A DNA stretch of 64,000 nt, taken from assembly GCA_959601025.1 (NCBI GenBank), contig CAUGOD010000008.1, positions 25,956 to 89,955 on the forward strand, read 5' to 3'. The translations under genes were made by a program, and so were the position numbers. Numbering within the stretch: the stretch's first letter is position 1; the number at the start of each line of letters is the position of its first letter. This DNA comes from an uncultured Oscillospiraceae bacterium (GTDB lineage: Bacteria > Bacillota > Clostridia > Oscillospirales > Acutalibacteraceae). Shown here one piece after another: positions 15,998-25,090 of this stretch. The notes beneath the pieces were generated by a model, which saw only the letters and a program-made list of their open reading frames with translations, was not told the DNA's origin and did no database searches.

Positions 15998-17449
15998 TCA
16001 TTTGCGGATCAGGTAGCCGTTTTTAAAGGGGTCCACGCAGACGTTGTTCTCCCGCACCTCAAAATGCAGGTGGGGACCAGTCACGTTGCCAGTGTTGCCG
16101 GCCTGCGCCAGCACGGTCTGTCCGCCCTTCACCACGTCCCCGACTCGGGCGTACATCACCGAGGTATGCGCGTACAGGGTAACGATGCGCTTTCCGCTGG
16201 GATCCAGGCCGTGATCCACGATGCAGTAAAAGCCGTAACCGCCGCCCTGGTTTTTCTCCGGCAGACTGGGATTCCGGATATAGTTGGAATAAATCACCAC
16301 GCCGTCCCGGGCGGCGACGACGTTTTCCCCATACACCGGCACCGTCGGGCTGTTGGCGATGTCGATGCCTTTATGCTTCCGGGGCCCGCCGAAGGTATCG
16401 CTGAGGTATTTCACCGTGGGCACCGGCCAGTACATGGTTCCGCTGTCATACAGACCGCCCGGGGTGGTGGGCAGCGTCCCATCCGGATTGGTGGGCGCCG
16501 CGGTGGCCGTCGTCGTGGTGGTAGTCGGCGACGAGGCGGTGGGGGAGGTCCCGGTCGGATCGGTCGGCATCGTCGGCCCGGAAGTCGTCGTGGTCGTGGT
16601 GACTGCCGCTGTGGTAGTCGTCGTGGTCGGCGGCGCGGTAGTCGTGGTTGCCGGCGGGATGCTGTTGAGCAGGTCTTCGATCAGCTGATCCATCGCCTCT
16701 TCCTGCCGCCGGGTTTCTTCCAGACTGCTGGTGTAATAATCGACGTCCTTCTCCAACTCTCCGATAAGGACGGCGGCTTCCCGGCTCAGCTCGTCCAGCT
16801 CCCTCTTCTTGTCGTCGGCGCGGCTCTGAACGGCGGCCAGCTCGTCCTTCTGCTTCCGCAGCGCCGTTTTTTCGTTGTTCAGAGTATTCTTTTCAATATG
16901 TATCGCCTGAATCTCGGTTTCCAGTTCGTCCATCAGCCGCTGGTCGTTGTCCGCCACGGTTTTCATCATTTTGGACTTGATCAGATAATCGGTAAACGAA
17001 TCGGTATCCAGCAGCATCTGCAGCATCGAAAAGTTCCCGCTTTTGGAAATGGCCCGCAGCCGCTGCTGCAATTCTTTGAAGCGGCCGGCGTTCGCCGCCT
17101 CCTTTTCCCGGATCGCCGCTTCATGCCCGGCGATCGCCGCTTCCTTTTCCTCAATTTCTCCGTCGATTGCAGCCGCCTGCCGGCCGAGCAGCGCGATCTG
17201 TTCGACCACATTTTCGATCTGCCCGTCAAGGCTCGCTTTATATTCCTCTTTTTCCGAAAGGCCCGCCCGGGCGGCGTCCACCTTTTGCCGCAATTCCGCT
17301 TCCTTGAGCTGCAGCTGATCCAATTGCTGCTGCAGCTCCTCCGGCGTCGCAGCGGCCGCTGTTTCCGCCGCCGCCGTCCAGCCGGCGGAATTCGCCATCA
17401 GAAGCGCCGCGCTGAGGAGCGCCGCGCCAAACCGTCGGACTCTGCTCAC
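15998..17449 (-). CDS. Secreted M23 peptidase with coiled-coil (EnvC/NlpD-like murein hydrolase or activator)
   Basis: 483 residues from a GTG start with an AAGGAAAGGGA site. Signal peptide 1-32, long coiled coil (about 35-265), a Thr/Pro-rich linker with runs of Thr (about 268-345), and a C-terminal LytM/M23 domain. The zinc motif is intact: HKGID, LYAHTS and GPHLHFEV, so it may itself cleave peptidoglycan cross-bridges. Architecture matches the clostridial relatives of EnvC and CwlO, which act with FtsEX-like machines; no ftsEX is nearby. The poly-Thr linker is encoded by near-repeats of ACC/ACG codons and may vary in length. Confidence 0.9.
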   Translation of the reverse strand: MSRVRRFGAALLSAALLMANSAGWTAAAETAAAATPEELQQQLDQLQLKEAELRQKVDAARAGLSEKEEYKASLDGQIENVVEQIALLGRQAAAIDGEIEEKEAAIAGHEAAIREKEAANAGRFKELQQRLRAISKSGNFSMLQMLLDTDSFTDYLIKSKMMKTVADNDQRLMDELETEIQAIHIEKNTLNNEKTALRKQKDELAAVQSRADDKKRELDELSREAAVLIGELEKDVDYYTSSLEETRRQEEAMDQLIEDLLNSIPPATTTTAPPTTTTTTAAVTTTTTTSGPTMPTDPTGTSPTASSPTTTTTTATAAPTNPDGTLPTTPGGLYDSGTMYWPVPTVKYLSDTFGGPRKHKGIDIANSPTVPVYGENVVAARDGVVIYSNYIRNPSLPEKNQGGGYGFYCIVDHGLDPSGKRIVTLYAHTSVMYARVGDVVKGGQTVLAQAGNTGNVTGPHLHFEVRENNVCVDPFKNGYLIRK

Positions 17450-17634
17450 GAATATCCCTTTCCTTTCCCGCAGGCTCTTTCCAAAGCTCCGTCCAAACGG
17501 AACCCGCGTAAACGGGAGTCTCGCCGGCCCGCTGCGATCGGTTTTCTCTATCCTGCTTGTCCCCCTGTCGGCAAGGCGGCTCTTCCGGCCGGCCGAAGCG
17601 GGGACAAAACGCCCATTATACGATCTATGCTTTT

Positions 17635-17663
17635 ACTGTACAGCCTGTCCATAGTTTTGTCAA
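17635..17663 (-). promoter_or_regulatory. Promoter of the M23 peptidase gene
   Basis: Minus strand TTGACA (17658-17663), 17-base spacer, TACAGT (17635-17640). A leader of about 180 bases follows. Confidence 0.7.
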
Positions 17664-17726
17664 CATTTTCTGCGCTTTTCCAAAAATATCCGTCGGTTTG
17701 CCGGGACTGTTTTTAGCGTAGGCGGC

Positions 17727-18542
17727 TTACCCTCCAAGCCGGCCGGCCAGCAGGGAAATTCCCAGGCATATCCCGTATATTACCGGCTGGTGAAGGACAT
17801 AGATCACCAGCGTATGCTTCCCGATCCAGGAGAAAAAGAGAACGCGCCGCCGGTACATGAAAGAGGGGAAACGGCCCTGTCTGGCCCAGACGCCGGCAAA
17901 GCTCCCGCCCAGGAAGCAGAAAATCCAGGGAAGGAGGGGAAAATAATCCGCGGCAGGGATATAGCTCAGCCCCAGGGGATACAGCCACCGCATTTTTGTC
18001 AGAGCCTCCGGCACCGGAATCGAAAACAGCCCCGGAACGCCAAACATGCCCGCGCGGTATCCCGGGACCCACCAGGTCAGGAAAAACAGGAGCGCGCAGA
18101 CCAGCAGCCCCGCCAGCGGCGGCGCCCGGTCGAGCAATGGACGCAGCAGGGCAAACAAAAGGATCGCCACGGCCAGAAAATGAAGGATGCCAAACCAGAT
18201 CATTTCCTCCCGCATAAAAATCCAAAGGACAACGGAAATTCCCACGGCGATCAGCAGGAGCAGGCCGCCCCGCTTCCAGTTGCTGTGGGACAGGCGGCAG
18301 GAAATGCCGCAGATAAAAATGAAAAGCCCCGCAAAAAAGGCCTCCGCCGGCTGAAAAAACTGAAAAAGCGCCCGTCCCCAGGCAACGTCAAATAAATAGC
18401 CGATCGTATAAAAGCCATGGAACAATACCATCAGGATAATATCGAATCCCCGTACCTCGTCCATAAAATGGATGCGGCGAACGCCGGAACCCGCGGAGGA
18501 AGCCGCGCTGGACGGTGTTTGTTTTATACGGTTTGTTTCCAT
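17727..18542 (-). CDS. DUF1624 (heparan-alpha-glucosaminide acetyltransferase-like) membrane protein
   Basis: 271 residues from the ATG at 18542, which follows a GGAGGGG site; a GTG 14 codons upstream lacks one. The segment RIHFMDEVRGFDIILMVLFHGFY is the signature N-terminal helix of the DUF1624/HGSNAT catalytic family. Seven or eight further hydrophobic helices follow, ending in GKHTLVIYVLHQPVIYG, a motif shared with acyltransferase-3 proteins. These proteins probably move acyl groups across the membrane onto a cell-surface sugar; the substrate is unknown. The call rests on motif pattern and topology. Confidence 0.85.
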   Translation of the reverse strand: METNRIKQTPSSAASSAGSGVRRIHFMDEVRGFDIILMVLFHGFYTIGYLFDVAWGRALFQFFQPAEAFFAGLFIFICGISCRLSHSNWKRGGLLLLIAVGISVVLWIFMREEMIWFGILHFLAVAILLFALLRPLLDRAPPLAGLLVCALLFFLTWWVPGYRAGMFGVPGLFSIPVPEALTKMRWLYPLGLSYIPAADYFPLLPWIFCFLGGSFAGVWARQGRFPSFMYRRRVLFFSWIGKHTLVIYVLHQPVIYGICLGISLLAGRLGG

Positions 18543-18692
18543 CGCCAATACCCCTCCGCTTCCTTTTGGTTTCGGTTTTTTCACACTGGAAACCGTATTC
18601 TAATGTATTGTACCATTCTTCTCCGGTTTCTTCCACCGCCAAGGTCAAAAAATTTTTATCCATGTCATCCCTGCCCTGTCCGCGTTTTTCTC

Positions 18693-18721
18693 TTGGGCTT
18701 TTCTTCATTTTATGGTAGAAT
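18693..18721 (+). promoter_or_regulatory. Promoter of the thioesterase gene
   Basis: TTGGGC (18693-18698), 17-base spacer, extended -10 TGG-TAGAAT (18716-18721). Confidence 0.6.
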
Positions 18722-18824
18722 ATCGATTGGAAAAACGTCGTCGTTTGTTTGCTCCGCGTCTCTTCCGTCTAAAATACTGCGGCGGGAAAAGCCCCGCCGT
18801 CAAATACAGAAAAGAGGAATGCGT

Positions 18825-19220
18825 ATGAATAACGAGCTTATTGGAAAAAAAGGAACGCAGGAGTGGACCGTAACCAGGGACCGGCTGGCCAGTTCGCTGA
18901 AAAGCGGAACGGTGGACGTGTTCGCCACTCCCTATATGATCGCGCTGATGGAGTATACCGCCCTGGCGCTGGTACAGCCCTTCCTGCCGGAAGGGATTAC
19001 CACGGTCGGCACCTCTGTAAACGTCCGCCACCTCTGTCCCACGCCGGAGGGCGCGATCGTCCGGGCCGAGGCGGAAATCCTGGAAGCGGACGACCGCCGC
19101 TTTCTGTTCAAGATATCCGCTTGGGACGAGGTCGGCCTGATCGGGGAAGGGACCCACGAGCGCTGCACCGTCAAGCGGGATCGCTTCGCGGAAAAAGCCG
19201 CCGCCCGACGGAAGGGATAA
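18825..19220 (+). CDS. Hot-dog fold thioesterase (FlK-like)
   Basis: 131 residues from the ATG at 18825, set 7 bases after AAGAGG; an ATG 6 bases upstream is too close to the ribosome site. The pattern VFATPYMIALMEYTAL, then TVGTSVNVRHLCPTPEG, then AWDEVGLIGEGTHERC is that of the small thioesterases related to fluoroacetyl-CoA thioesterase FlK, with Glu in MEYTA and the late GEGTHER histidine as expected active-site residues. It hydrolyses a small acyl-CoA; the natural substrate in gut clostridia is not known. Transcribed alone. Confidence 0.88.
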   Translation: MNNELIGKKGTQEWTVTRDRLASSLKSGTVDVFATPYMIALMEYTALALVQPFLPEGITTVGTSVNVRHLCPTPEGAIVRAEAEILEADDRRFLFKISAWDEVGLIGEGTHERCTVKRDRFAEKAAARRKG

Positions 19221-19283
19221 CGGGCGCATACCGGAGCGAAAGCTTCGCTCTATCAAACAGCAAGCTGCACCAATGGAAAATCT

Positions 19284-19520
19284 TTATGCGGCGCAACGCG
19301 CCGCATCGGGGAACCCCCGGCGAGGGTTTCCCATCGTAAAACGTCCCGGTGGGACGTTTTACGCCCCTCCTGCGCTCTTCTGGAGAAGGTTTTCCACCCT
19401 CCGCAGAGGAATCCTCCGCAGAGGACTCCTTCGCAGAGGAGTCCTCTAGGGAGGGCGAACCGGGGCTTTGCCCCGGTACCCCACCGCCTTTTGAAAAAGG
19501 CGGGCGAAAACTTTTTTTCA
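19284..19520. repeat. Palindrome-rich intergenic block with 15-bp tandem repeat
   Basis: This gap (19221-19636) holds no gene. It contains hairpins CGGCGCAACGCGCCG, GTAAAACGTCCC/GGGACGTTTTAC (about 19336-19362), CCGGGGC/GCCCCGG and CCGCCTTTT-GAAAAAGGCGG with a T-run after (terminator-like). Between them lie three copies of a 15-base unit, YCGCAGAGGANTCCT, at 19401-19445. The block resembles an intergenic repeat element rather than coding DNA. Confidence 0.65.
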
Positions 19521-19636
19521 ATCTTTTTGGGAGATGGCTTCGTTGACAAGCTGAGCAGCGCCCGCAGCCTTCGTTACAGGCCGCGGGCGCTGCTGTTTGT
19601 TCTGTATTACCACCCGTCTTCATAGGTGTCCGTTTT

Positions 19637-20293
19637 CTATTCCTCCGAAGGATTCCGGATCACGACTCCCAGAAGGCGGGCCAGCTCGCACGCCTGATAG
19701 GGCGTCACGATCGCCCCGCGAAGCTCGCCGCCGGCCAGCAGAATTCCTCCGATGTCGTCGCTGGTCAGGTCCACGCCGCCGAGGGGGGTATGAAACAGCT
19801 CCGCCCCCGTCAGATTACAGTCGGTAAACACCGCCTTGTGCAGGCGCGTCTCCCGGATACTGGCGCCGGACAGGTCGCACTTCTGGAAAACGGCGGACTT
19901 CCAGTCCGCGGCGCTGAGGTTCAGATACCGGCAGACGCATTCCTCCATCCGCACACGATTCGCCAGCGTATGCGCCAGCAGCAGGCCGGTCGCCCGGCAC
20001 CGGCGGAACTCCACCCGGCGGAGCAGCGCGGAGGACAGATCGGCGTTCGACAGGTCGCAATCCTCCAAAACAGTTTCCACCAGCGCGAGCTTTCCGGACG
20101 CCGCACCAATAAAGCGGCAGCTTTGAAAACGGCAGTCCCCAAAGGTCAGGGAACGAAGCGTCTCCAGCCGGAGCTCCGCCCCGGAAAACCACAGGCCGCG
20201 GACATTTTCCTCTTCCCGGACCGCTTCAGCGATCCGCTGCTCGGCGTCCCGGCCGGCGAATGCCCGGACCGTCTCCGGTTTTTGCCTGTCCAA
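19637..20293 (-). CDS. Pentapeptide-repeat protein
   Basis: 218 residues from a TTG start (GAGAGGGG site 9 bases before); no in-frame ATG fits. From about residue 40 the A(D/N)LxX-type pentapeptides run on: LTFGDCRFQSCRF, DCDLSNADLSSALL, LNLSAADWKSAVF, CDLSGASIRETRL, FTDCNLTGAELF. They should fold as a right-handed square beta-helix. The function of such proteins is rarely known; some mimic DNA and protect gyrase, others are structural. The low copy number and Arg-rich face here do not favour a specific role. Confidence 0.85.
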   Translation of the reverse strand: MDRQKPETVRAFAGRDAEQRIAEAVREEENVRGLWFSGAELRLETLRSLTFGDCRFQSCRFIGAASGKLALVETVLEDCDLSNADLSSALLRRVEFRRCRATGLLLAHTLANRVRMEECVCRYLNLSAADWKSAVFQKCDLSGASIRETRLHKAVFTDCNLTGAELFHTPLGGVDLTSDDIGGILLAGGELRGAIVTPYQACELARLLGVVIRNPSEE

Positions 20294-20335
20294 TCTGCGA
20301 ACCCCTCTCCCGGAAATACGCTTTTCCTCAAATTC

Positions 20336-21175
20336 TCAAACCGTTAGGGTCATGCCGTCGTACGCCACGACATATCCGTCTGCGGCGACCTCCTGCTCCA
20401 GCTCCGCCTGGAGTTGTCCACAGTTGTGGGAAAAATGGTGGATAACGATCACGGTCTGGTCATCCGCGCAGCCCATCTCCCGCAGGCGGGCGACTGTCCG
20501 CCGGTTTTCCGGCAGCCCCATATGGCCGCCGGTCCCTCCGGATAAACGGCCGAAGCAACAGTCCAGACTGATCAAGTCAAAGCGTTTTCCTTCCAGCAGA
20601 CGATCGGTTTCTTCCGGAAAAAGGCCGGTATCATGCGCATAGAGAACCCGCTTTTCCCCGTCGGCGGATTCCAGCATATAAAAGCCGCCGTTTTCGCTTT
20701 CCATATGCCGCGCGGGGAGGAAGGTAAAAACCGTTCCGTTCTCCGCCCGATAGCTCTCGCCAAAGTGGGTTTCGGTAAAGGTCATAAATTCGGTGCTCTC
20801 CGCCTTGGCATAGGCCTCGATCGCCCGGGATACGCCGTCGTTCCCATACACCCGGATACCCGGCGCGTCGTCATGCTCCCCCAGATGACAAAACACGCCG
20901 TTCAGGCGCATCCCCAGCTCCTCCACGTCGAAGTGGTCGCCGTGGGAATGGGTGACGAAAACATCCCGGATATTTCCGAGATCAATCCCAAAGCGAAGCG
21001 AGGTCATGTAAACGTCCGGCGGGAAGTCAATCATCGCGGTATCGTCCACCACCAGTCCGGAGCGGCCGCGGATATCCCTTCCGCCCGCTTCCCGGGCGCG
21101 GCGGCAGGTATCGCAATGGCAGAACACGGCGGGCATCGCCTCCGCGGCGGCGGTTCCCAAATATTGCAGCTTCAT
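20336..21175 (-). CDS. Metallo-beta-lactamase fold hydrolase, PhnP-like
   Basis: 279 residues from the ATG at 21175 (GGAG seven bases upstream; the ATG at 21187 sits on the site itself). The start MKLQYLGTAAAEAMPAVFCHCDTCRRAREAGG matches the PhnP-type zinc-cysteine insertion, followed by the THSHGDHF metal motif, YAHDTGLF and the late VIHHFSH. PhnP acts on cyclic phosphodiesters; in organisms without a C-P lyase operon such as here, relatives have unassigned roles. Own promoter at 21292-21320. Confidence 0.88.
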   Translation of the reverse strand: MKLQYLGTAAAEAMPAVFCHCDTCRRAREAGGRDIRGRSGLVVDDTAMIDFPPDVYMTSLRFGIDLGNIRDVFVTHSHGDHFDVEELGMRLNGVFCHLGEHDDAPGIRVYGNDGVSRAIEAYAKAESTEFMTFTETHFGESYRAENGTVFTFLPARHMESENGGFYMLESADGEKRVLYAHDTGLFPEETDRLLEGKRFDLISLDCCFGRLSGGTGGHMGLPENRRTVARLREMGCADDQTVIVIHHFSHNCGQLQAELEQEVAADGYVVAYDGMTLTV

Positions 21176-21291
21176 TGTACTCTCCATCCTTTCACACGAC
21201 GGCTCTCCTCGCCGTCCCGGTCGGGGGACCGCCCCCGCCTACGCCGACGGCGCTATCGGGAAAAACCTGTCGGGGGATTCTTTCAAGCGGT

Positions 21292-21320
21292 ATCATAGCA
21301 CACCCGAGCCGCGATGTCGA
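21292..21320 (-). promoter_or_regulatory. Promoter of the PhnP-like gene
   Basis: Minus strand TCGACA (21315-21320), 17-base spacer, extended -10 TGC-TATGAT (21292-21297). Confidence 0.55.
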
Positions 21321-21396
21321 CCCGTGCGCGGCAATTTTTCTTTCTTCCGTAAGGCCGCTTTCGGAAAACAGCGCAGGGAAAAATCCGGCGAAACGG

Positions 21397-21426
21397 TTGA
21401 CAAAGCGGCGTCTCCTGCCCTATAAT
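21397..21426 (+). promoter_or_regulatory. Promoter of tRNA-Ser
   Basis: TTGACA (21397-21402), 18-base spacer, TATAAT (21421-21426), about 35 bases before the tRNA. Confidence 0.85.
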
Positions 21427-21467
21427 AAACAGGCGTCCCGTTCTCAGAGAACGGCGTGCGATTATAC

Positions 21468-21559
21468 GGAGAAGTATCGAAGTGGTCATAACGGCCTCGA
21501 CTCGAAATCGAGTAAGCCCTTAACCGGGCCCGTGGGTTCGAATCCCACCTTCTCCGCCA
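21468..21559 (+). tRNA. tRNA-Ser (anticodon CGA)
   Basis: Acceptor arms GGAGAAG and CTTCTCC, discriminator G and encoded CCA. Anticodon stem CTCGA/TCGAG encloses CT-CGA-AA, anticodon at 21503-21505. The long variable arm and the GGGTTCGAATCCC T-arm are as in class II serine tRNAs. Confidence 0.96.
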
Positions 21560-21562
21560 AAG

Positions 21563-21602
21563 AGAAGCGACAATTTTCGACAGAAGATTGTCGCTTCTTT
21601 TT
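21563..21602 (+). terminator. Terminator of tRNA-Ser
   Basis: AGAAGCGACAAT with its complement ATTGTCGCTTCT, followed by TTTT. Confidence 0.85.
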
Positions 21603-21894
21603 GACTCTTCACTTTTCTCTTTATCCTTTTCACTCTTCACTCAAATTATCGTTTCCAGATAAGAGAGAAAAGGTGGCTTTGCTCCGTTCCGATTTTTGTG
21701 TTTAGACAAAAATCAGTCAAACGCTCCGTCGTTCCTCCTCTATGGATTATCGTATTCCGAAACCGTACAGAAAAAAGCGTCTCCGCGATTACAAGGAACA
21801 TCACAATGGAAACATCTCTTTTTACTATTTTATAAATCACATCTTCGCACTCCTTGGCATATAATGATAACATAGAAAGGAGGTGTAAATTATT

Positions 21895-22248
21895 ATGTCA
21901 CAGAATTATGTTTCAACCACAAACCGTTGTAGCTCTAAAGAGCAGCACGTTCATGAAATTATCAGTAGCACTTTTATTGCCGAGCGTTGTGAAGATGCTC
22001 ATAATCATAGATTTGCAACTGTTTCAGGTGAAGCTATTCCGTGTAAAGGCAGCCATGTGCACAATGTAACATTCAGTACTGACTCCTATGACGGACATCA
22101 TCATGAATTTTCGGGACAGTCATCTGTTGCTATCCCCATAGCTGACGGCAAACATGTGCATTATGTAAATGCCCGCACATCTGTTAATGACGGTCACTCC
22201 CACGAATTCAAACTTGCTTCACTTATCAATAATCCTATTGAGGACTAA
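21895..22248 (+). CDS. YmaF-family His-rich protein
   Basis: 117 residues with repeating His motifs HVHEI, AHNHRF, SHVHNV, GHHHEF, KHVHYV and HSHEF, as in the YmaF family of Bacillus. Function is unknown; the histidine pairs suggest metal binding. A full AAAGGAGGTG ribosome site precedes the ATG at 21895. The gene and its surroundings (about 21640-22520) are clearly richer in A and T than the rest of the window. They lie directly behind tRNA-Ser, so the segment was probably acquired by transfer. A hairpin with T-rich end follows at 22256-22279. Confidence 0.85.
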   Translation: MSQNYVSTTNRCSSKEQHVHEIISSTFIAERCEDAHNHRFATVSGEAIPCKGSHVHNVTFSTDSYDGHHHEFSGQSSVAIPIADGKHVHYVNARTSVNDGHSHEFKLASLINNPIED

Positions 22249-22255
22249 TTTACAG

Positions 22256-22279
22256 TCAGACGGGATTTTCCCGTCTGTT
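22256..22279 (+). terminator. Hairpin after the YmaF-like gene
   Basis: CAGACGGGA-TTT-TCCCGTCTG just past the stop codon. Confidence 0.7.
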
Positions 22280-22560
22280 ACATATATCTTTTATCAACAC
22301 TCGCTTTCAGTGATAGTGAAAACACCATTGAAATCTTGAACCCCTATGGTTTGGACTCAAAAAAGAAAAAGTGCAAATTTCAAATTGAAAGAAACGAAAA
22401 ACAAGATTTACGAACCCCTCAATCTATTTATTGATTCTTATTGATCTGCATACTTTAAGGCATAGTCCGGTGCCTTGTGTTTCAAAGTCTTGTATTACGA
22501 GAGTTCAAAGTCCTACACAAAACTGCCGAAAATATCTTTTTTATAGTGCTTAGACAGACC
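22280..22560. other. AT-rich stretch without recognisable gene
   Basis: No coding pattern, tRNA or promoter of quality seen in either strand. It is AT-rich like the YmaF islet and looks like a decayed remnant. It ends at the strong terminator 22562-22600, which suggests that a transcribed gene once lay here or that a small RNA ends there. Confidence 0.4.
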
Positions 22561-22561
22561 T

Positions 22562-22600
22562 GCGGCCGGCAATTCGTAATGAATTGCCGGCCGCTTTTTT
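22562..22600 (+). terminator. Orphan strong terminator
   Basis: GCGGCCGGCAATTC-GTAAT-GAATTGCCGGCCGC followed by TTTTTT. There is no gene directly upstream on the plus strand. Confidence 0.85.
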
Positions 22601-22729
22601 GTTTTGTGGTTCGACCTCAAAGGAGCTTTTTTGCCTTACTTTTGTTGCCGCAAGCTACACAAATGCGACAACCTTTTTTGCGGGACGCTAGGATTCCCTA
22701 TCTATCCGCTGAAATCGCAAAAAGTCTTT

Positions 22730-24733
22730 TTATACCTCTTCCATCGGCAGCTGGCTAAAATCCGACGCCGGCGCCTGACAGGTCCCGTTTTCACACAGAT
22801 ACCATGCCGCGCCGCTTGGAGGGATGGGATATTCCCCGGTAAAGGGAGCGCAGGCGGCCAGCGCCTCGGCGTTTTCCGCTGTTTTGACCAGAATGTTCAA
22901 GCCCTCCGCCGGATGGGTTCGCAGGAATGCGCCCAGTTCCGCCGGAACGCCTCCGCTTACCGCGCAGATTAGCTCCCGGCGGGGATACAGCGCGTCGGCC
23001 AGTACGGTAAGCGAAAAGCTGTACCCGGCCGGGTAACGCTCGATTTCACCGGCTACAAACCGAAGCTGCCGGTCGGCTGCTTCCTGCCAGAAGCGCTCGC
23101 CGGTCAAGGCGGCCAGGCGCTGAAGCAACGACGCGGCCGCGGAATTGCCGGAGGGGAGCGCGCCGTCGTAGGTTTCTTTTGGGCGGGCGATCAGCTGCTC
23201 CGCGTCGGAGGCGGTGATGAAGTATCCGCCGCGCTCTTTGTCCTCAAATAGCTCTACCATCCGCCGCGCCCGTTGGATGGCGTTTTGCAGGTAGACCGGA
23301 TCAAAGGTTAGCCGGTAAAGCTCGGTCAAGGCGAGGGCGTAGACGGCGTAGTCCTCCAGCTGTCCGGCGTGAGCGGCCTCGCCGTCCCGCCAGCGGAGAA
23401 ACAGGCGATTCCGCCCGTCGGTCATGGAATCCTCAATAAATCGCGCCGCCCGGATTGCCGCCCCGCTGTATCGCTCGTCTGCCAAGGCCCGACCGGCCCG
23501 CGCCAAGGCGAGGATGGTCCAGGCGTTCCACGAAAGCAGGATTTTATCGTCCCTGTGCAGCGCGGTCCGGTTCAGCCGGTAGGCGCGGAGCTTTTGTAAC
23601 CGCTCGTCGTCCGCCGGCAGGGCGGGCTCTTCCTGTCCGATCCGGTTGGGGATGTTCTTCCCTTCAAAATTGCCGCGCGCGGTGATGCTGTACAGCCGAC
23701 AGATTTCCTTACCGTCCTCCTCGCCCAGAACTTCGCAGACTTCCTCTGGAGTAAAAAGGTAATATTTCCCCTCCACGCCGTCGCTGTCCGCGTCCTGCCC
23801 GCAGAAAAAGCCGCCGTATTCGTCGGTCAGCTCCCGGAGGATATAGTCGGCCGCGCGGCGCGCCGTGTCCGCGTAGTTTTCCTTGCCGGTAATCTGGTAG
23901 GCATTCACATAAGCCATGAGCAGCAGGGCGTTGTCGTAGAGCATTTTTTCAAAGTGTGGGGCCAGCCACTTTTCGTCGGTGGAATACCGGGAAAACCCGC
24001 CGCCGAATTGGTCGTGGATACCGCCCCGGGCCATAGCCTGAAGCGTTGTCTCCGCCATGATGAGGGCTTCCGGCTCCTGTTCCAGAGCGGCGTACCGCAT
24101 CAAAAACAGCAGGTTATGGGGCGCGGGGAACTTGGGCGCGGGGCCGAAGCCGCCCCACGATGCGTCAAACTGCTGACGAAAAAGGCGATATCCCTTGCGG
24201 AGCAGCTCCTTGTCCGGCTTCTTTCCGCCCGACGGCTGGTCCTGCGCCAGGGCCGCCGTAATCTGCTCCCCGGCCTGCAGGAGTCGTTCCCGGTCCTCCT
24301 GCCAAAGCCGTGCGATCTGCTTGAGAATTTCAGTCAGCCCCGGCTGGCCGTAGCGGCGGTGTTTGGGGAAGTAGGTCCCCGCGAAAAAGGGCTTTTTCGC
24401 GGGCGTCATGACGATGGTGAGCGGCCAGCCGCCCGAGCCGGTCAGCGCTTGGCAGGCCGACATGTAAACCGCATCCACGTCCGGGCGCTCCTCCCGGTCG
24501 ACCTTGATGGAGACAAAATCCCGGTTCAGCAGCGCTGCTACTTCCGCGTCTTCAAAGGATTCGTGCGCCATCACATGGCACCAGTGGCAGGTGGAATAGC
24601 CAATGCTTAAAAATACCGGCTTGTCCTCCGCTGCGGCTTTCTCAAAGGCCGCGTTACCCCATGGAAACCAGTCCACCGGATTGTTTCTATGTTGGAGCAG
24701 GTAGGGGGATTTTTCCGATTGCAAATGATTCAT
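22730..24733 (-). CDS. yyaL: YyaL/DUF255 thioredoxin-domain protein (SPATA20-like)
   Basis: 667 residues, the usual length. The N-terminal signature NHLQSEKSPYLLQHRNNPVDWFPW leads to a thioredoxin-like domain with C49-H-W-C52 (STCHWCHVMAHESF). It is followed by an alpha/alpha toroid domain like those of glycan-processing enzymes (GGIHDQFGGGFSRYSTDEKWLAPHFEKMLYDN). The family is widespread but its substrate is not settled. The ATG at 24733 has an AGAGGAACG site. It is a single gene between the AT islet and a divergent regulator. Confidence 0.95.
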   Translation of the reverse strand: MNHLQSEKSPYLLQHRNNPVDWFPWGNAAFEKAAAEDKPVFLSIGYSTCHWCHVMAHESFEDAEVAALLNRDFVSIKVDREERPDVDAVYMSACQALTGSGGWPLTIVMTPAKKPFFAGTYFPKHRRYGQPGLTEILKQIARLWQEDRERLLQAGEQITAALAQDQPSGGKKPDKELLRKGYRLFRQQFDASWGGFGPAPKFPAPHNLLFLMRYAALEQEPEALIMAETTLQAMARGGIHDQFGGGFSRYSTDEKWLAPHFEKMLYDNALLLMAYVNAYQITGKENYADTARRAADYILRELTDEYGGFFCGQDADSDGVEGKYYLFTPEEVCEVLGEEDGKEICRLYSITARGNFEGKNIPNRIGQEEPALPADDERLQKLRAYRLNRTALHRDDKILLSWNAWTILALARAGRALADERYSGAAIRAARFIEDSMTDGRNRLFLRWRDGEAAHAGQLEDYAVYALALTELYRLTFDPVYLQNAIQRARRMVELFEDKERGGYFITASDAEQLIARPKETYDGALPSGNSAAASLLQRLAALTGERFWQEAADRQLRFVAGEIERYPAGYSFSLTVLADALYPRRELICAVSGGVPAELGAFLRTHPAEGLNILVKTAENAEALAACAPFTGEYPIPPSGAAWYLCENGTCQAPASDFSQLPMEEV

Positions 24734-24798
24734 CTTCGTTCCTCTTTCACAGCGTCTTTTTCCTAGTGTTTCTCATGACGCGGCGGATATTACGATGG

Positions 24799-24821
24799 AT
24801 ACATTTTCAACGGAAATGTAT
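24799..24821. promoter_or_regulatory. Possible operator palindrome in AT-rich divergent gap
   Basis: ATACATTT and AAATGTAT separated by 7 bases, in the 24734-25090 gap between yyaL and the divergent XRE gene. The rest of the gap is AT-rich; a TATAAT lies at 24980-24985 and a TATACT at 25061-25066, each without a good -35. Confidence 0.35.
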
Positions 24822-25090
24822 AAAACATGAGCGTTTGCGATATTTCCTCACAATTTGTGGATTTTCCTCTCCTTTTATTAAACGTCCAAGACCTTCCATA
24901 ATAGGGGATATTCCCAATATAGACCATACACTGCCCAGCAGTCCCAAGTAATCCCACAAAAATAAGACAAATTATTGTGTATAATATCGAGCAGCGAGAA
25001 CTATTATCACAAATGGTGAACATCGAACACAGAATAAGGAAAATACACCCTCTTGAGTGTTATACTATCAACAATAGGAGGTGTTATCTT

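Noticed and set aside
16064..17716. 550-residue plus-strand frame with Gly/Arg-rich stretch
   Set aside because: Shadow of the Thr-rich linker and coiled coil of the M23 peptidase gene.
19171..19623. 150-residue frame with SSAED repeats
   Set aside because: Generated by the 15-base tandem repeat and terminator hairpins; no ribosome site and overlaps the thioesterase end.
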